From assembly GCF_019929225.1 (NCBI RefSeq), contig NZ_JAHZPA010000004.1:1-64000 (forward strand): DNA of 64,000 nucleotides, in the 5' to 3' direction. Of this stretch, positions 52,050-60,274 are shown one piece after another. Source of the DNA: Streptococcus sanguinis (GTDB taxonomy: Bacteria > Bacillota > Bacilli > Lactobacillales > Streptococcaceae). A program made the position numbers and the translations under genes. Numbering within the stretch: position 1 is the first letter of the stretch; every line of letters begins with the position of its first letter. The notes beneath the pieces are model-generated. The model saw only the letters and a program-made list of their open reading frames with translations, had not been told where the DNA came from and searched no databases.

Positions 52050-52240
52050 AGAAGTCTCCTTACTTTATTTATAAACCATATTATAATAAAAATTTTCTGA
52101 CAATTCATACGCTCCTAACAAATGTAACAAAAACGTAATAATGACGAACGTTATAGTCAAGAAAAACTATATAATGAAGTTTCAAGTCTCTATTTATTTG
52201 AAATACAGAACAAATACAGTTTAACATCCGGAAATAAGAA
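52050..52240. other. Long AT-rich upstream region of the protease gene
   Basis: No gene is seen. On the minus strand TATAAT near 52079-52084 and TAAGGAGA just before the protease ATG are plausible promoter and ribosome-binding elements, but no good -35 goes with the former. The segment AACGTAATAATGACGAACGTT (about 52132-52152, split as AACGT...ACGTT) is a possible regulator dyad. Confidence 0.4.
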
Positions 52241-52285
52241 AAAACCAATCAGAACTAGCGCAGAATGCACCAGTTTGATTGGTTT
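52241..52285 (-). terminator. Terminator after the frameshifted small gene
   Basis: AAACCAATCA-AACT / AGTTCTGATTGGTTT, with one bulge, forms a stem followed by TTTTTTCTT on the minus strand. It lies 20 bases past the small gene's stop. Confidence 0.8.
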
Positions 52286-52307
52286 GTGATAGGATGTTTA
52301 TAAAATA

Positions 52308-52525
52308 TTATTTCTCAAACTTAGCCAAAAACTTCTCTAGTTCTTCCTTAGCTTCAGGCGTTGTGCCTCTGAGCTGCTCCACCATGTCTACAAGTTCAGC
52401 TGTTTTGTTATCAATCTCTCTGTTGGTGCGATTAATATTGGCGACACTCTCTGTTAGTGGAGCACATCCGCCGAGTTCCAGAGAGGCTAATCCCCCTGGG
52501 ACGTTTGAGTTGTTTCTTGTGTCAT
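52308..52525 (-). pseudogene. Small helical protein gene broken by a single-base frameshift
   Basis: From ATG at 52525 the frame reads MTQETTQTSQGD and stops. One more G in a run of five (about 52492-52496), or a -1 slip there, opens a 72-residue reading. It continues GGLASLELGGCAPLTESV and ends in a charged helix EEAKEELEKFLAKFEK-like (EAKEELEKFLAKFEK) at 52308, just before a terminator. It follows the nuclease gene by 45 bases. It could be a sequencing slip, a real mutation or programmed slippage. No family recognised. Confidence 0.6.
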
Positions 52526-52570
52526 AAGTTTCTTTCTAGTTATTGGGTTTGAGAAACAGCAGAGCGGTTA

Positions 52571-53323
52571 TCAATAGCCGATAACTTCTTTTTCTACTGC
52601 TGCTATGATTTCTTGGGGAATGTCTGAGATAGCCAAACGATAAACGATATTCTGTCTGGGATTGTAAAGCCCCAAATATTCAATTCTGCTAAACTCAGGA
52701 TGAATAGAGCGAGTCCCCATCAGGTAATAAATCAGCAACTGCAAGGTATGGTCTTTGTTAGGTTTTGTCTTTGATACCTTAAAGTCCCAGAGGGTATCTG
52801 CGGTTAAAAAGTCACCATCTCCAATCGTGATTTGGTCCGTATAGGCACCTTTCAAGTCAAAACCATCTTTAACTACTGGACCATAGCCAACAAAGAAAGC
52901 TAGACTTCTCTCTACCATGGTACGAATATTAGCAAGCGTCTGCTCGTCCGGTTCTATCTCTTCAACTGGCTTATAAAAAGACATTCCAGCCCGATAAACC
53001 ACATCAAAGCCTACCAACTTACAAGCGTTTGAAATAGAGCTATCATCCAGATTGGTAATCTTGCTGAGAAACTCCTGTGCCTGAGCTTCCATCCCTGCCA
53101 TGGAAGCACCTATCAGAGAAATCTCAAAAGCATGCTCCTTGGCTGAGCCACTCATAAACCGACTAAGATAGTCCACGCAAAGCCCAATTAAATTAGGTGA
53201 GACATTTTCTTGAGTAGACAAGTCTTTCCCATCTGAAAGCTCTTCCTCAGAAAAGAGCTTAACTGGCAAAAAACCGCCACGAGGCTGTTTAATTTGCGAA
53301 ATTCGTTGCGTTACTGATGTCAT
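52571..53323 (-). CDS. Putative PD-(D/E)XK nuclease-like protein
   Basis: The 250-residue protein carries a C-terminal RecB/Cas4-like nuclease signature: GDGDFLTADTLWDFKVSK with Asp171 and Asp180-Phe-Lys182, then QLLIYYLMG with Gln195. No cysteine cluster of Cas4 is present. The N-terminal 110 residues are not recognised. The ATG at 53323 is preferred (AAAAGGAGA upstream) over 53347. It lies 25 bases after the HAD gene and is probably co-transcribed. It may be a defence or repair nuclease; that is inference. Confidence 0.65.
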   Translation of the reverse strand: MTSVTQRISQIKQPRGGFLPVKLFSEEELSDGKDLSTQENVSPNLIGLCVDYLSRFMSGSAKEHAFEISLIGASMAGMEAQAQEFLSKITNLDDSSISNACKLVGFDVVYRAGMSFYKPVEEIEPDEQTLANIRTMVERSLAFFVGYGPVVKDGFDLKGAYTDQITIGDGDFLTADTLWDFKVSKTKPNKDHTLQLLIYYLMGTRSIHPEFSRIEYLGLYNPRQNIVYRLAISDIPQEIIAAVEKEVIGY

Positions 53324-53348
53324 GATAATCTCCTTTTCTACCACCACA

Positions 53349-54524
53349 TTAATCTTCTTGCTGCTTGATAATTTCTCTAATCAACTCTGCCTCTTCACTG
53401 TCTGAAGGAGCCTCTTCTAAAATGTTGAGATAGAACTTTTTAATATCAAAGTCATTAAGAATATAGTATACTTGACTATTATTGCACGCAATTGATAAAA
53501 GATTCAAAATATCATCAGATTGCCAATTTTTATATTGTGATAATTTTCTAATAACGTTATGAGTGTTTTGGAAATTTGCACTACTTTCCAATGCAGCCAG
53601 TAAATCTGATTTTTCTTGCTCCTCTTCTGATTTTTCTCTAGGTAACGATGCTTCTTTTTTATAAGCATTTTTCTTCTCTTCAAGCTGTTCATTAAAGACC
53701 GCTTTATCAATCATTAACTTAATTAAGTTATCTAATTCTTTTCCCTCGGAATAATCAGCAGGTGCAAAATAACCAATCCGATTCTCTCGAATCATCTTAT
53801 GAACTTTTCTTCTATCATTTTTTTCTGGGTCAAATACACCTACAGAATAACCACCGTGCGAATTCACCAACTTCATACATGGAATATCTGTATCACTATC
53901 ACCAATATAAATCATATTTCTAAAAGGAACTCGCAACTGATCAACTGGGAAAGAATCATTAACTGCAGGGTCATTTACATCAAGTACTCCCTTAGAAATT
54001 CTAAATAAAAATTGTGTCTTATTTGTGTAATTTACTACTTGAGAAGGCCAAACTGCAACACCATTTTCATTACAATAAAATGAAGTTGCATATATTCTTT
54101 TAAAGGCACCTTTTTTTGAAATGGATGTTCCTTCAATCATTTCTTTTAAACCTGAAGATATAATGTAATGTTCAATGATAACACCTTTTTCCTCTCCGTA
54201 TTTTCTTATACGTTCAAACCATTCTTCCACTCCAGGAAATAATGCAACCTTTGAACCATATTTAGCAAGCTCTTTCTTCGTAAATAAAACTTTCCCAGCA
54301 GCTTCTTCCTTCATAGTATACATATAAGCAAGATTCTGATCCATATTATTTGCAGAAGCTAAACCATTTGATTTTTCCCAAAACTCAGCAATATTAAATC
54401 CTACAGATTGAATATACCCTTGCGCTTGCATATCATCAGGTGAAAGCGTCTTATCAAAATCATAACAAAGTGCAATAACTGGTTGGCCCATTTTCTTTTC
54501 TCGTTTAAATTCTGTGGCTGACAT
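53349..54524 (-). CDS. HAD-family hydrolase with C-terminal extension
   Basis: The 391-residue cytosolic protein has HAD motif I YDFDKTLSP (nucleophile Asp22, Asp24), motif II IISSGLKEMI (about 116-125), and motif IV IYIGDSDTDIPC (about 204-215). Residues about 280-390 form a charged helical extension not seen in ordinary phosphatases. AAAGGAAC precedes the ATG. Substrate is unknown. Its pairing with a PD-(D/E)XK protein next to defence-like genes suggests a linked function, which is inference. Confidence 0.75.
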   Translation of the reverse strand: MSATEFKREKKMGQPVIALCYDFDKTLSPDDMQAQGYIQSVGFNIAEFWEKSNGLASANNMDQNLAYMYTMKEEAAGKVLFTKKELAKYGSKVALFPGVEEWFERIRKYGEEKGVIIEHYIISSGLKEMIEGTSISKKGAFKRIYATSFYCNENGVAVWPSQVVNYTNKTQFLFRISKGVLDVNDPAVNDSFPVDQLRVPFRNMIYIGDSDTDIPCMKLVNSHGGYSVGVFDPEKNDRRKVHKMIRENRIGYFAPADYSEGKELDNLIKLMIDKAVFNEQLEEKKNAYKKEASLPREKSEEEQEKSDLLAALESSANFQNTHNVIRKLSQYKNWQSDDILNLLSIACNNSQVYYILNDFDIKKFYLNILEEAPSDSEEAELIREIIKQQED

Positions 54525-54540
54525 ATTTTTGTTCCTTTCT

Positions 54541-54965
54541 ATAAAAAATATCCTGTAAAAGTTTTTTCTTGGTAAGAGCTGGTAAGTAAGTTAAGAATAG
54601 AGAAGAAAAAATCTACGACACATTGTTCTTCATGGCTTAGAAAGGATATTTCTAAAACTTTTATAAGTGCTGCCGACAAATTTCCTTAGCCTTCTTAAAG
54701 GTATTTGTTTAAAATATTGTCTTTTTCTTTCTTAAGAAAATTAACAATAAACTCTGACGGGAAATCTTCATGTGGCTTAGTAGCTAAAATATCCTGATTA
54801 ATTGCCCCTTTTAGCTAACTTTGCTGAAGAGTTTTTTAAAGCCTTCTCATTGATAAATAGTTCCGTTTTATCTGAACTTATCTCCCCAGAGCGAATAAAT
54901 AGAATTTCACCATCATAATAGCCTTTATTACTAGAGTTAGGAGTACCACCAGAATAACTAGTCAT
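54541..54965 (-). pseudogene. hsdS: Remnant of a type I restriction specificity subunit
   Basis: Translation from ATG 54965 gives TSYSGGTPNSSNKGYYDGEI, then LFIRSGEISSDKTELFINEKALKNSSAKL read in two frames-consistent pieces, a typical HsdS target-recognition domain. It breaks at LAKRG. In the next frame it resumes at AINQDILATKPHEDFPSEF and continues to KEKDNILNKYL. Two TAA codons then stand where HsdS has Gln (YL-stop-EG-stop-GNLS). An internal deletion of about 20 codons and several point changes have killed it. No hsdR or hsdM is in the window. Confidence 0.8.
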
Positions 54966-55019
54966 AATTAAACTAATTTTTTTGATTTGCTTGGTGTATA
55001 TCCAAACCGTACTTTTATA

Positions 55020-55733
55020 TTATTCATGAGAAACTGCATTTTTTTTCATATTTTTTGAAGAGTTCCAAAAATGATAATCTATCTCAAATGAGTTAGTAAC
55101 ATTAGGAATCAAAACATTTTGATTCCTAATAATTGATGGATAGTTAGACACAGCTTGTATATGAATAAACCTAGGTACACACTCATTACTTCCATAGATT
55201 AGATTAACTTTATAGTATACCATAATATCTTCTGGAGTTTTTCTTGATTGTATTTTAGTTCTTATTAGCTGTTCGATGGCAGTTTGATTAACTCCTACAT
55301 CTGAGCTCCGAGAAAAAGTCCCCTCATTCGCCCAGTCGCTCTGTGGAAAAATATTTTTAGAATTAGACCTACTAGAATCATAACCCTCAACGCTACCAAT
55401 CAGACCAAATCCTAAAATATGCCCTGTTTCAAAATTTGATCCTTTATATTGGTTTTTCCCTTTACTAGTTCCTTTTGCAATAGTAGATTTTGAGAGTATA
55501 GCTTCTCCAGAAATAGGTAAATTGCTTTCTAAATAATTTTGAGGAAAACTAATTAAGTGATTATTATTTAATTCAAAAAAATGGTTATCAAAGTTAATAT
55601 ATTTTGGAAGAAAAAAGCTCCCTCTCCCATTATAGTATTCATAGATATCTTTTCTGTTTGAAAATCCTAACGATTCTGCAATATGAGCAGTGATAATACT
55701 ACAAGCAAGTTCTTTATTTGGAAAACTTGTCAT
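55020..55733 (-). CDS. Putative DNA/RNA non-specific endonuclease of a HerA-linked operon
   Basis: The 237-residue protein resembles the beta-beta-alpha-metal nucleases of streptococci (EndA, streptodornases). Residues 102-138 read ETGHILGFGLIG, then SKNIFPQSDWANEG: His105 would be the general base and Asn127 or Asn136 the metal ligand. The usual DRGH is ETGH here. There is no signal peptide or membrane helix, unlike secreted relatives, so it should act inside the cell. Its start overlaps the HerA stop by 4 bases. Very AT-rich. Likely an effector in an anti-phage system; that is inference. Confidence 0.7.
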   Translation of the reverse strand: MTSFPNKELACSIITAHIAESLGFSNRKDIYEYYNGRGSFFLPKYINFDNHFFELNNNHLISFPQNYLESNLPISGEAILSKSTIAKGTSKGKNQYKGSNFETGHILGFGLIGSVEGYDSSRSNSKNIFPQSDWANEGTFSRSSDVGVNQTAIEQLIRTKIQSRKTPEDIMVYYKVNLIYGSNECVPRFIHIQAVSNYPSIIRNQNVLIPNVTNSFEIDYHFWNSSKNMKKNAVSHE

Positions 55734-57517
55734 TTTTTCTCTCCACTATTTTTTTGTAATAAGCTAAAATCAATTTCTTTCCATTCTTCCTTCCAACGAG
55801 TATAAAAAGCTACATCATCTGATTTGGGTGTTGGGTTAGCATTATTTATTTTTGCAATCATTGGTGTCGTAAAAGCATCTCCAACCAATAGAGCCTCTCT
55901 TTGATCTAAATTAGCTATTTCATCTCCAAAGCTAATAGAAGCATCTGGTAGCAAGCTTTTAACGAACGATTGATCATCAGGGTTAGTTAATCTCATTATG
56001 ATGAAATTATTACATTGTGAAAAAACTGTACTTGACAATTCTGAGGGCCTTTGACTAACAATCATTGCAGATAATCCATATTTCCTGCCCTCTTTAGCAA
56101 TTCTCTCAACCGCTATCCTTGTATTATTAAATTTAGCAGAATTATTTTTTGGAATGTACTTATGAGCTTCTTCAAAAACAACCATATATGGAACATTATT
56201 TTTGCCATTAACTTTAGTTTTCATAAACGAAAAATCAAATAAAATTCTTGATATCACTGAAACAACAACAGACACTATTTCAAACGGAATAGAACTTAAA
56301 TCTACAACTGTAACATTATTCTTATCTGTATAGCCAATTAGTTTCTTAATAGTTTCGATATATCTGTCTACATTAGTGTCTGAATCTTCGTCTTCCAATA
56401 TAAAAGAAAGTCTTCTATCTTTTAATTTTGTATCCATTCTAGATACAAAACGTTCAAACTCTCCAGTAAAACCGCCACCTTTAGAAACCTTAGTCTTAAA
56501 GACTTCATGATTTTTGTTTGACGAAAATTCAAATTTCAGTTCATTCCAAAAACAATTAATATCCGTTGGGCTATATCGCTCATCCTCTGGTAGTACTGCT
56601 AAATACTCCGAAGTACCATCATTATAATGTGTTTCTTTATTTTTATTATACAGATAATTCCTGACTTCCGTAATGTTAAAATAAACAGGCGAATCATAAT
56701 CAATTTCTTTATCTTCATTGTACTTCTTCTTATTTTCAGTGATGGCGAACTTAAATTGAGAAATTTGATTATAAGAATTTAAATCTGACGATTCGATAAA
56801 TAAATCTTCTAATTCCTCTGAATTTAACAACCAGTATGGTAATTTTAAGCTCCCATTTTCAATTGATAAATGATTAGAATTAGGAAATGCACTCTTGTAT
56901 TCACCATGAATATCAAAAATCAGTACATGAGTGTTATTTTGGTTTTTATCATCCTTTTTGTTCCTTTCAACTTCCAAAGATTGTATAACAGTAGCAACTG
57001 AACAAGATTTACCGGAACCAGTAGAACCTACTATTGCTAAATGTTTTGAAAATAATCTATCACCATCAGCCATAATCGGAATTTCATTTTTTAAATTATG
57101 GTTTGCAAATGTAAAAGGAGATTTACAGTCTCTAACTGAAAAAATCTTTTTTAATTCTTCATCACTGGCTACGCTCACCCCGTTAGGTGGGATACTGATA
57201 TCATTAATCCCTTTTCTAAACTTATCTTTTTGCAATCTACCAATGGGTTGTGTATTTATTATGAATGAACCATCGTATTCATCCACTTCTTGTTCCTCTT
57301 CGTTTTTAAACTTTTCAACCATCTTAAAGCTTTTAACAATACAAAGGATGTTATTATTAACTCCATCTTCAATCTTTAAAATCGAACCAATCTTAATTGA
57401 ATCAGTACTGTTTTCTTCTTTCCACTTTCTAAAATTAATTATTTCGATTTGCACTAAATTAGGTTCGAAACTTTTTACTCTCAATTGGTTGTCTTTACTA
57501 TTAAGTTCATTTATCAT
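55730..57517 (-). CDS. HerA-type DUF87 ATPase
   Basis: The 595-residue FtsK/HerA-family ATPase has an N-terminal HAS-barrel-like region (about 10-115) and Walker A VGSTGSGKS (163-171). Walker B is YMVVFEEAHKYIP (444-456), and the HerA/FtsK C-terminal segment is GRKYGLSAMIVSQRPSELS (477-495). HerA proteins form hexameric DNA translocases that work with nucleases. It is the middle gene of three, 2 bases after the upstream nuclease gene and overlapping the downstream one. Acquired DNA is likely from base composition. Confidence 0.88.
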   Translation of the reverse strand: MINELNSKDNQLRVKSFEPNLVQIEIINFRKWKEENSTDSIKIGSILKIEDGVNNNILCIVKSFKMVEKFKNEEEQEVDEYDGSFIINTQPIGRLQKDKFRKGINDISIPPNGVSVASDEELKKIFSVRDCKSPFTFANHNLKNEIPIMADGDRLFSKHLAIVGSTGSGKSCSVATVIQSLEVERNKKDDKNQNNTHVLIFDIHGEYKSAFPNSNHLSIENGSLKLPYWLLNSEELEDLFIESSDLNSYNQISQFKFAITENKKKYNEDKEIDYDSPVYFNITEVRNYLYNKNKETHYNDGTSEYLAVLPEDERYSPTDINCFWNELKFEFSSNKNHEVFKTKVSKGGGFTGEFERFVSRMDTKLKDRRLSFILEDEDSDTNVDRYIETIKKLIGYTDKNNVTVVDLSSIPFEIVSVVVSVISRILFDFSFMKTKVNGKNNVPYMVVFEEAHKYIPKNNSAKFNNTRIAVERIAKEGRKYGLSAMIVSQRPSELSSTVFSQCNNFIIMRLTNPDDQSFVKSLLPDASISFGDEIANLDQREALLVGDAFTTPMIAKINNANPTPKSDDVAFYTRWKEEWKEIDFSLLQKNSGEKK

Positions 57518-57519
57518 AA

Positions 57520-58734
57520 TTATGAATCTCCCTTGAATATTTCTGGTATTTTGTGAATATCTATATTTGTCAATTTATACTCTCTAAAGAAATCTAGTCC
57601 TTCTCCTTCATAATCGAACAAATAAAAAAATACAGGGTTACTAAAGCTAGATTTTATACTATCTTTATTTTGTTCAAAAGTTTCCATCGAAATTAATTTA
57701 AAATTAAAATTATTTACTAACTCAATCTTCTTCGCACTTGCCATCTTTTTTATACTGATAGTTTGATTAAATTTTTTATCATAAAAAATAATATCTTCAT
57801 AACCATCGTTGTAAAATAAATCTATATTCCTTTCTTTTATTTTTTTCAATAAGTATTTTTTCATTTCACAAATATTTTTGACAATAAATATCGGGACTCT
57901 GTTATCTGCATTCCTTTTTTGATATACAAACCACTGAGATAAGGAAATAATCAGATCAGTTGTCTTTCCATCATTCTCATTATTAAGAAAAAACACATGA
58001 TCAGATGAGTTCTTTTTTATATTTAATCCTTCTAGTTCATTCTTTATATATTTAACTAAATCTGATTCTCCTTTAATTCGCGCAAGAGTCGATAAATTTA
58101 CTGTTTTCTTTGCTCCCTTTAGATATATTAAAAATTCATTCCCAGTAATAACTCGATCTTTTTCATTTTTTTTTCGAGCCAAATCATTAATATATTTATA
58201 AGCTAGAGGATACAGAGAAAGTCTTACCTCTTCTTCTTTCAAAACGAGTTTCTCACTTATTTTTTTAATCACTTTAGATTCTAGTTCTTCGAACCCTACT
58301 GTCACTACTAAAGAAAATTTTGATAGAAATTTTTTTAATTTTGTCTCATCCCTATAGCCAGATGAATATTCATCTTTTTTGAACTCTTCTCCAATATTTA
58401 AGGTCAAAATATCTTTTAAACCATGTCTGGTTAATGTATAATTGTTTTCATTCCCATGAACAAATAATTTATATTGGATTCGTTCATTTGAATTTTCTAG
58501 AAAATGATTTAACATTAATATAATTGGTTTTACTATCAATGAATTTGTTAAATTTTTATCAGGATGATATTTATACTGATTTAAACATTTTTCGTCCGTT
58601 GTGACAACATCTAAGTCTTCAATCCCTTCAATGATAAACTTATCATCAGATCTACCGCTTATAATATGATCAATTGTAATCAAGAATTGATAACTGTATC
58701 CAGAAATTGAACTATCCGCACTTCTATTTGTCAT
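57520..58734 (-). CDS. DUF4297/Cap4-like PD-(D/E)XK protein of the HerA operon
   Basis: The 404-residue protein begins with SISGYSYQFLITIDHII and FIIEGIEDLDVVTTD...CLNQYKYH. Glu36, Glu39-Asp40, Asp42 and Gln53-x-Lys55 fit the nuclease core of DUF4297 proteins, the endonuclease domain found in Cap4 and in HerA-linked anti-phage systems. The remaining 330 residues are Lys-rich and helical, with no recognised domain. It heads the operon, with AGGAGGATG-type ribosome-binding site (TAGGAGGATGTTCC). It probably cleaves DNA when activated; that is inference. Confidence 0.65.
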   Translation of the reverse strand: MTNRSADSSISGYSYQFLITIDHIISGRSDDKFIIEGIEDLDVVTTDEKCLNQYKYHPDKNLTNSLIVKPIILMLNHFLENSNERIQYKLFVHGNENNYTLTRHGLKDILTLNIGEEFKKDEYSSGYRDETKLKKFLSKFSLVVTVGFEELESKVIKKISEKLVLKEEEVRLSLYPLAYKYINDLARKKNEKDRVITGNEFLIYLKGAKKTVNLSTLARIKGESDLVKYIKNELEGLNIKKNSSDHVFFLNNENDGKTTDLIISLSQWFVYQKRNADNRVPIFIVKNICEMKKYLLKKIKERNIDLFYNDGYEDIIFYDKKFNQTISIKKMASAKKIELVNNFNFKLISMETFEQNKDSIKSSFSNPVFFYLFDYEGEGLDFFREYKLTNIDIHKIPEIFKGDS

Positions 58735-58794
58735 TATGGAACATCCTCCTATCTATATAGCTATTGATAATCTATTAAATGCTTTCTGTTTCCT

Positions 58795-58823
58795 ATTATA
58801 TCAATTATTACCTAATCCATAAA
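58795..58823 (-). promoter_or_regulatory. Promoter of the HerA operon
   Basis: TTTATG (58818-58823) and TATAAT (58795-58800) on the minus strand are 17 bases apart, 61 bases before the first gene. The operon lies after the terminator of the DUF6261 gene and therefore has its own promoter. Confidence 0.7.
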
Positions 58824-58836
58824 GTATTTATGCAAA

Positions 58837-58865
58837 AATCCCCTAGAATATAATTCTAAGGGATT
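58837..58865 (-). terminator. Terminator of the DUF6261 gene
   Basis: AATCCC..AGAAT / ATTCT..GGGATT form a stem followed by TTTTTGC on the minus strand, directly after the gene stop. Confidence 0.8.
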
Positions 58866-58870
58866 GTTTT

Positions 58871-59623
58871 TTATCCTGTTACTTCCGGTGCTTGTTCCGG
58901 TTTTGTTTTCTTATTTGGGCCAGCCAGGCGGCGCTTGCTGTCTCGGATGGTGTTGAGATCCTTGAGGAGTTTGGCAAAGTGGGCTTTCTCTGGGTAGGCT
59001 TCTGCGGAGGCTGCGGTATAGCGCATAAAGAGGTCATAAGTTCGGGAGATTTCCGTGCGCAGCTGCTTGGTCTTACCGACTTCTTTGCTGGACTTGGCCG
59101 CCCGCGCTAGGGCTTCGGCCTTATCATAGTCTTCCTGAGCAATCGTCACTGCGCTAATCACAGGTAAGATTCCCAGCGTAGTCACTGCCGCATTGTAGGG
59201 TTCTTCCTTGAGAGTTTTGAGGAGACTCTTAATCTCAGTAGTGGCGACATCGTTATTATGCTTGGTGATATCCTTGTACTTAGTCAGGACTGGAGCCAAT
59301 GTCTCATGGGCTTCCTTGAACTTTGCTTCCTTTATCTTAGCAAATCCCCTATGCAGGGTAAAGAGTCCGACAAGAGCACTGTCCCGCTGCTTATCTACCT
59401 CTGCCAGACTCGTGGTTTGTTTCTTTTCTACGCTGGCTAGCCGTTTCTGGAACTCTTCTAACTTGCTCGCAAAGGGCTCCAGGTGCGTACCATACATATC
59501 TTCGTTCTTATTTGCCTTGACAAAGTCCGTGATGATTTGACGAGAATCTGTCATCAAACTTTCAAACTCACGGTGAGTAAAGTTGCTATAGGTCAAGGGA
59601 CGAATGGTGTAGTTAGTAGTCAT
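58871..59623 (-). CDS. DUF6261 family protein
   Basis: The 250-residue cytosolic protein is almost all helical, with the family-like start TTNYTIRPLTYSNFTHREFE and a Lys/Pro-rich tail (GPNKKTKPEQAPEVTG). The ATG at 59623 is chosen because GGAGAGG precedes it; the longer frame to 59704 has no ribosome-binding site. Families of this type occur mainly in Bacteroidetes and in oral streptococci. Function is unknown. It borders the HerA operon. Confidence 0.7.
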   Translation of the reverse strand: MTTNYTIRPLTYSNFTHREFESLMTDSRQIITDFVKANKNEDMYGTHLEPFASKLEEFQKRLASVEKKQTTSLAEVDKQRDSALVGLFTLHRGFAKIKEAKFKEAHETLAPVLTKYKDITKHNNDVATTEIKSLLKTLKEEPYNAAVTTLGILPVISAVTIAQEDYDKAEALARAAKSSKEVGKTKQLRTEISRTYDLFMRYTAASAEAYPEKAHFAKLLKDLNTIRDSKRRLAGPNKKTKPEQAPEVTG

Positions 59624-59704
59624 AATAAAACCTCTCCAATAATTTGATGAACTAAGTATAGCACGTGGCAATAAAACTTTTTCAAGGCTGCCCTGAAATG
59701 TCAT

Positions 59705-60241
59705 TTTTTATCCCTGAAACAACACTTTTTCAAAATCAAAGACATAAAATATCCCCACCTGATGATTTCTTCAACTTCAGATAGGGATTATTTCTTTTTA
59801 AAAATGAATTATCAAGGCATTTCACGCTTAGAATACTTTAAAATTTTAATAAACGCTAGTATTCAAACTTTAGAAAACCTGTTAATTATAGCAAAACACA
59901 TCACTCAATAGATAGAAAGCATGAAATTTTTTACAAAATGGACTATTCGAAACCTCTTTTATCTAAATATTTTAGTAAACACTCGTGTTCAGCTTTTAGA
60001 CTGATTGGATATTTGGCCATAGATGACTCTTCGAGTTTTTAATGATTACCTTTCTCTCTCATCTCCCCACTCTCAAGGGATCGAAGATCTCCTCAATCAG
60101 TTGGGTGTAATTTCCAGTTCTTGGGTCTTCTTCATCTAACTCCCCTATCTTAGTGTTTCGTTGGATATCAGTCGTATTTTACACCTTTCATTATTGCACT
60201 GAAACATCTTCTTTTATAGTTTCTTCCAATGTTAGAGATAA
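59705..60241. other. Gene-free, degraded stretch with imperfect repeats and a reading-frame remnant
   Basis: A hairpin at 59751-59788 (ATCCCTATCTGA / TCAGGTGGGGAT on the minus strand) resembles a terminator. Two imperfect direct repeats (59841-59874 and 59965-60000) share AAATATTTTAGTAAAC-like sequence and a palindrome-like core AACACTCGTGTT. On the minus strand, about 60060-60160 holds an open remnant without start (GELDEEDPRTGNYTQLIEEI...DPLRVGR) ending in TGA. No intact gene is seen. Confidence 0.55.
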
Positions 60242-60272
60242 AAATCCCCAGCTCTTTTCAAACCGGGGATAC
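60242..60272 (-). terminator. Terminator of the acetyltransferase/aldo-keto reductase pair
   Basis: ATCCCCGGTTT / GAGCTGGGGAT forms a stem followed by TTTTTAT on the minus strand, 3 bases past the stop. Confidence 0.8.
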
Positions 60273-60274
60273 TT

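Noticed and set aside
52279..52527. 82-codon plus-strand ORF opposite the small frameshifted gene
   Set aside because: It starts within a terminator, has no ribosome-binding site, and reads as Ser/Leu-rich antisense of the helical minus-strand frame.
52300..58740. Possibility that the accessory island is a prophage or integrative element
   Set aside because: No integrase, terminase, structural, relaxase or transposase gene and no flanking tRNA or long direct repeats were seen.
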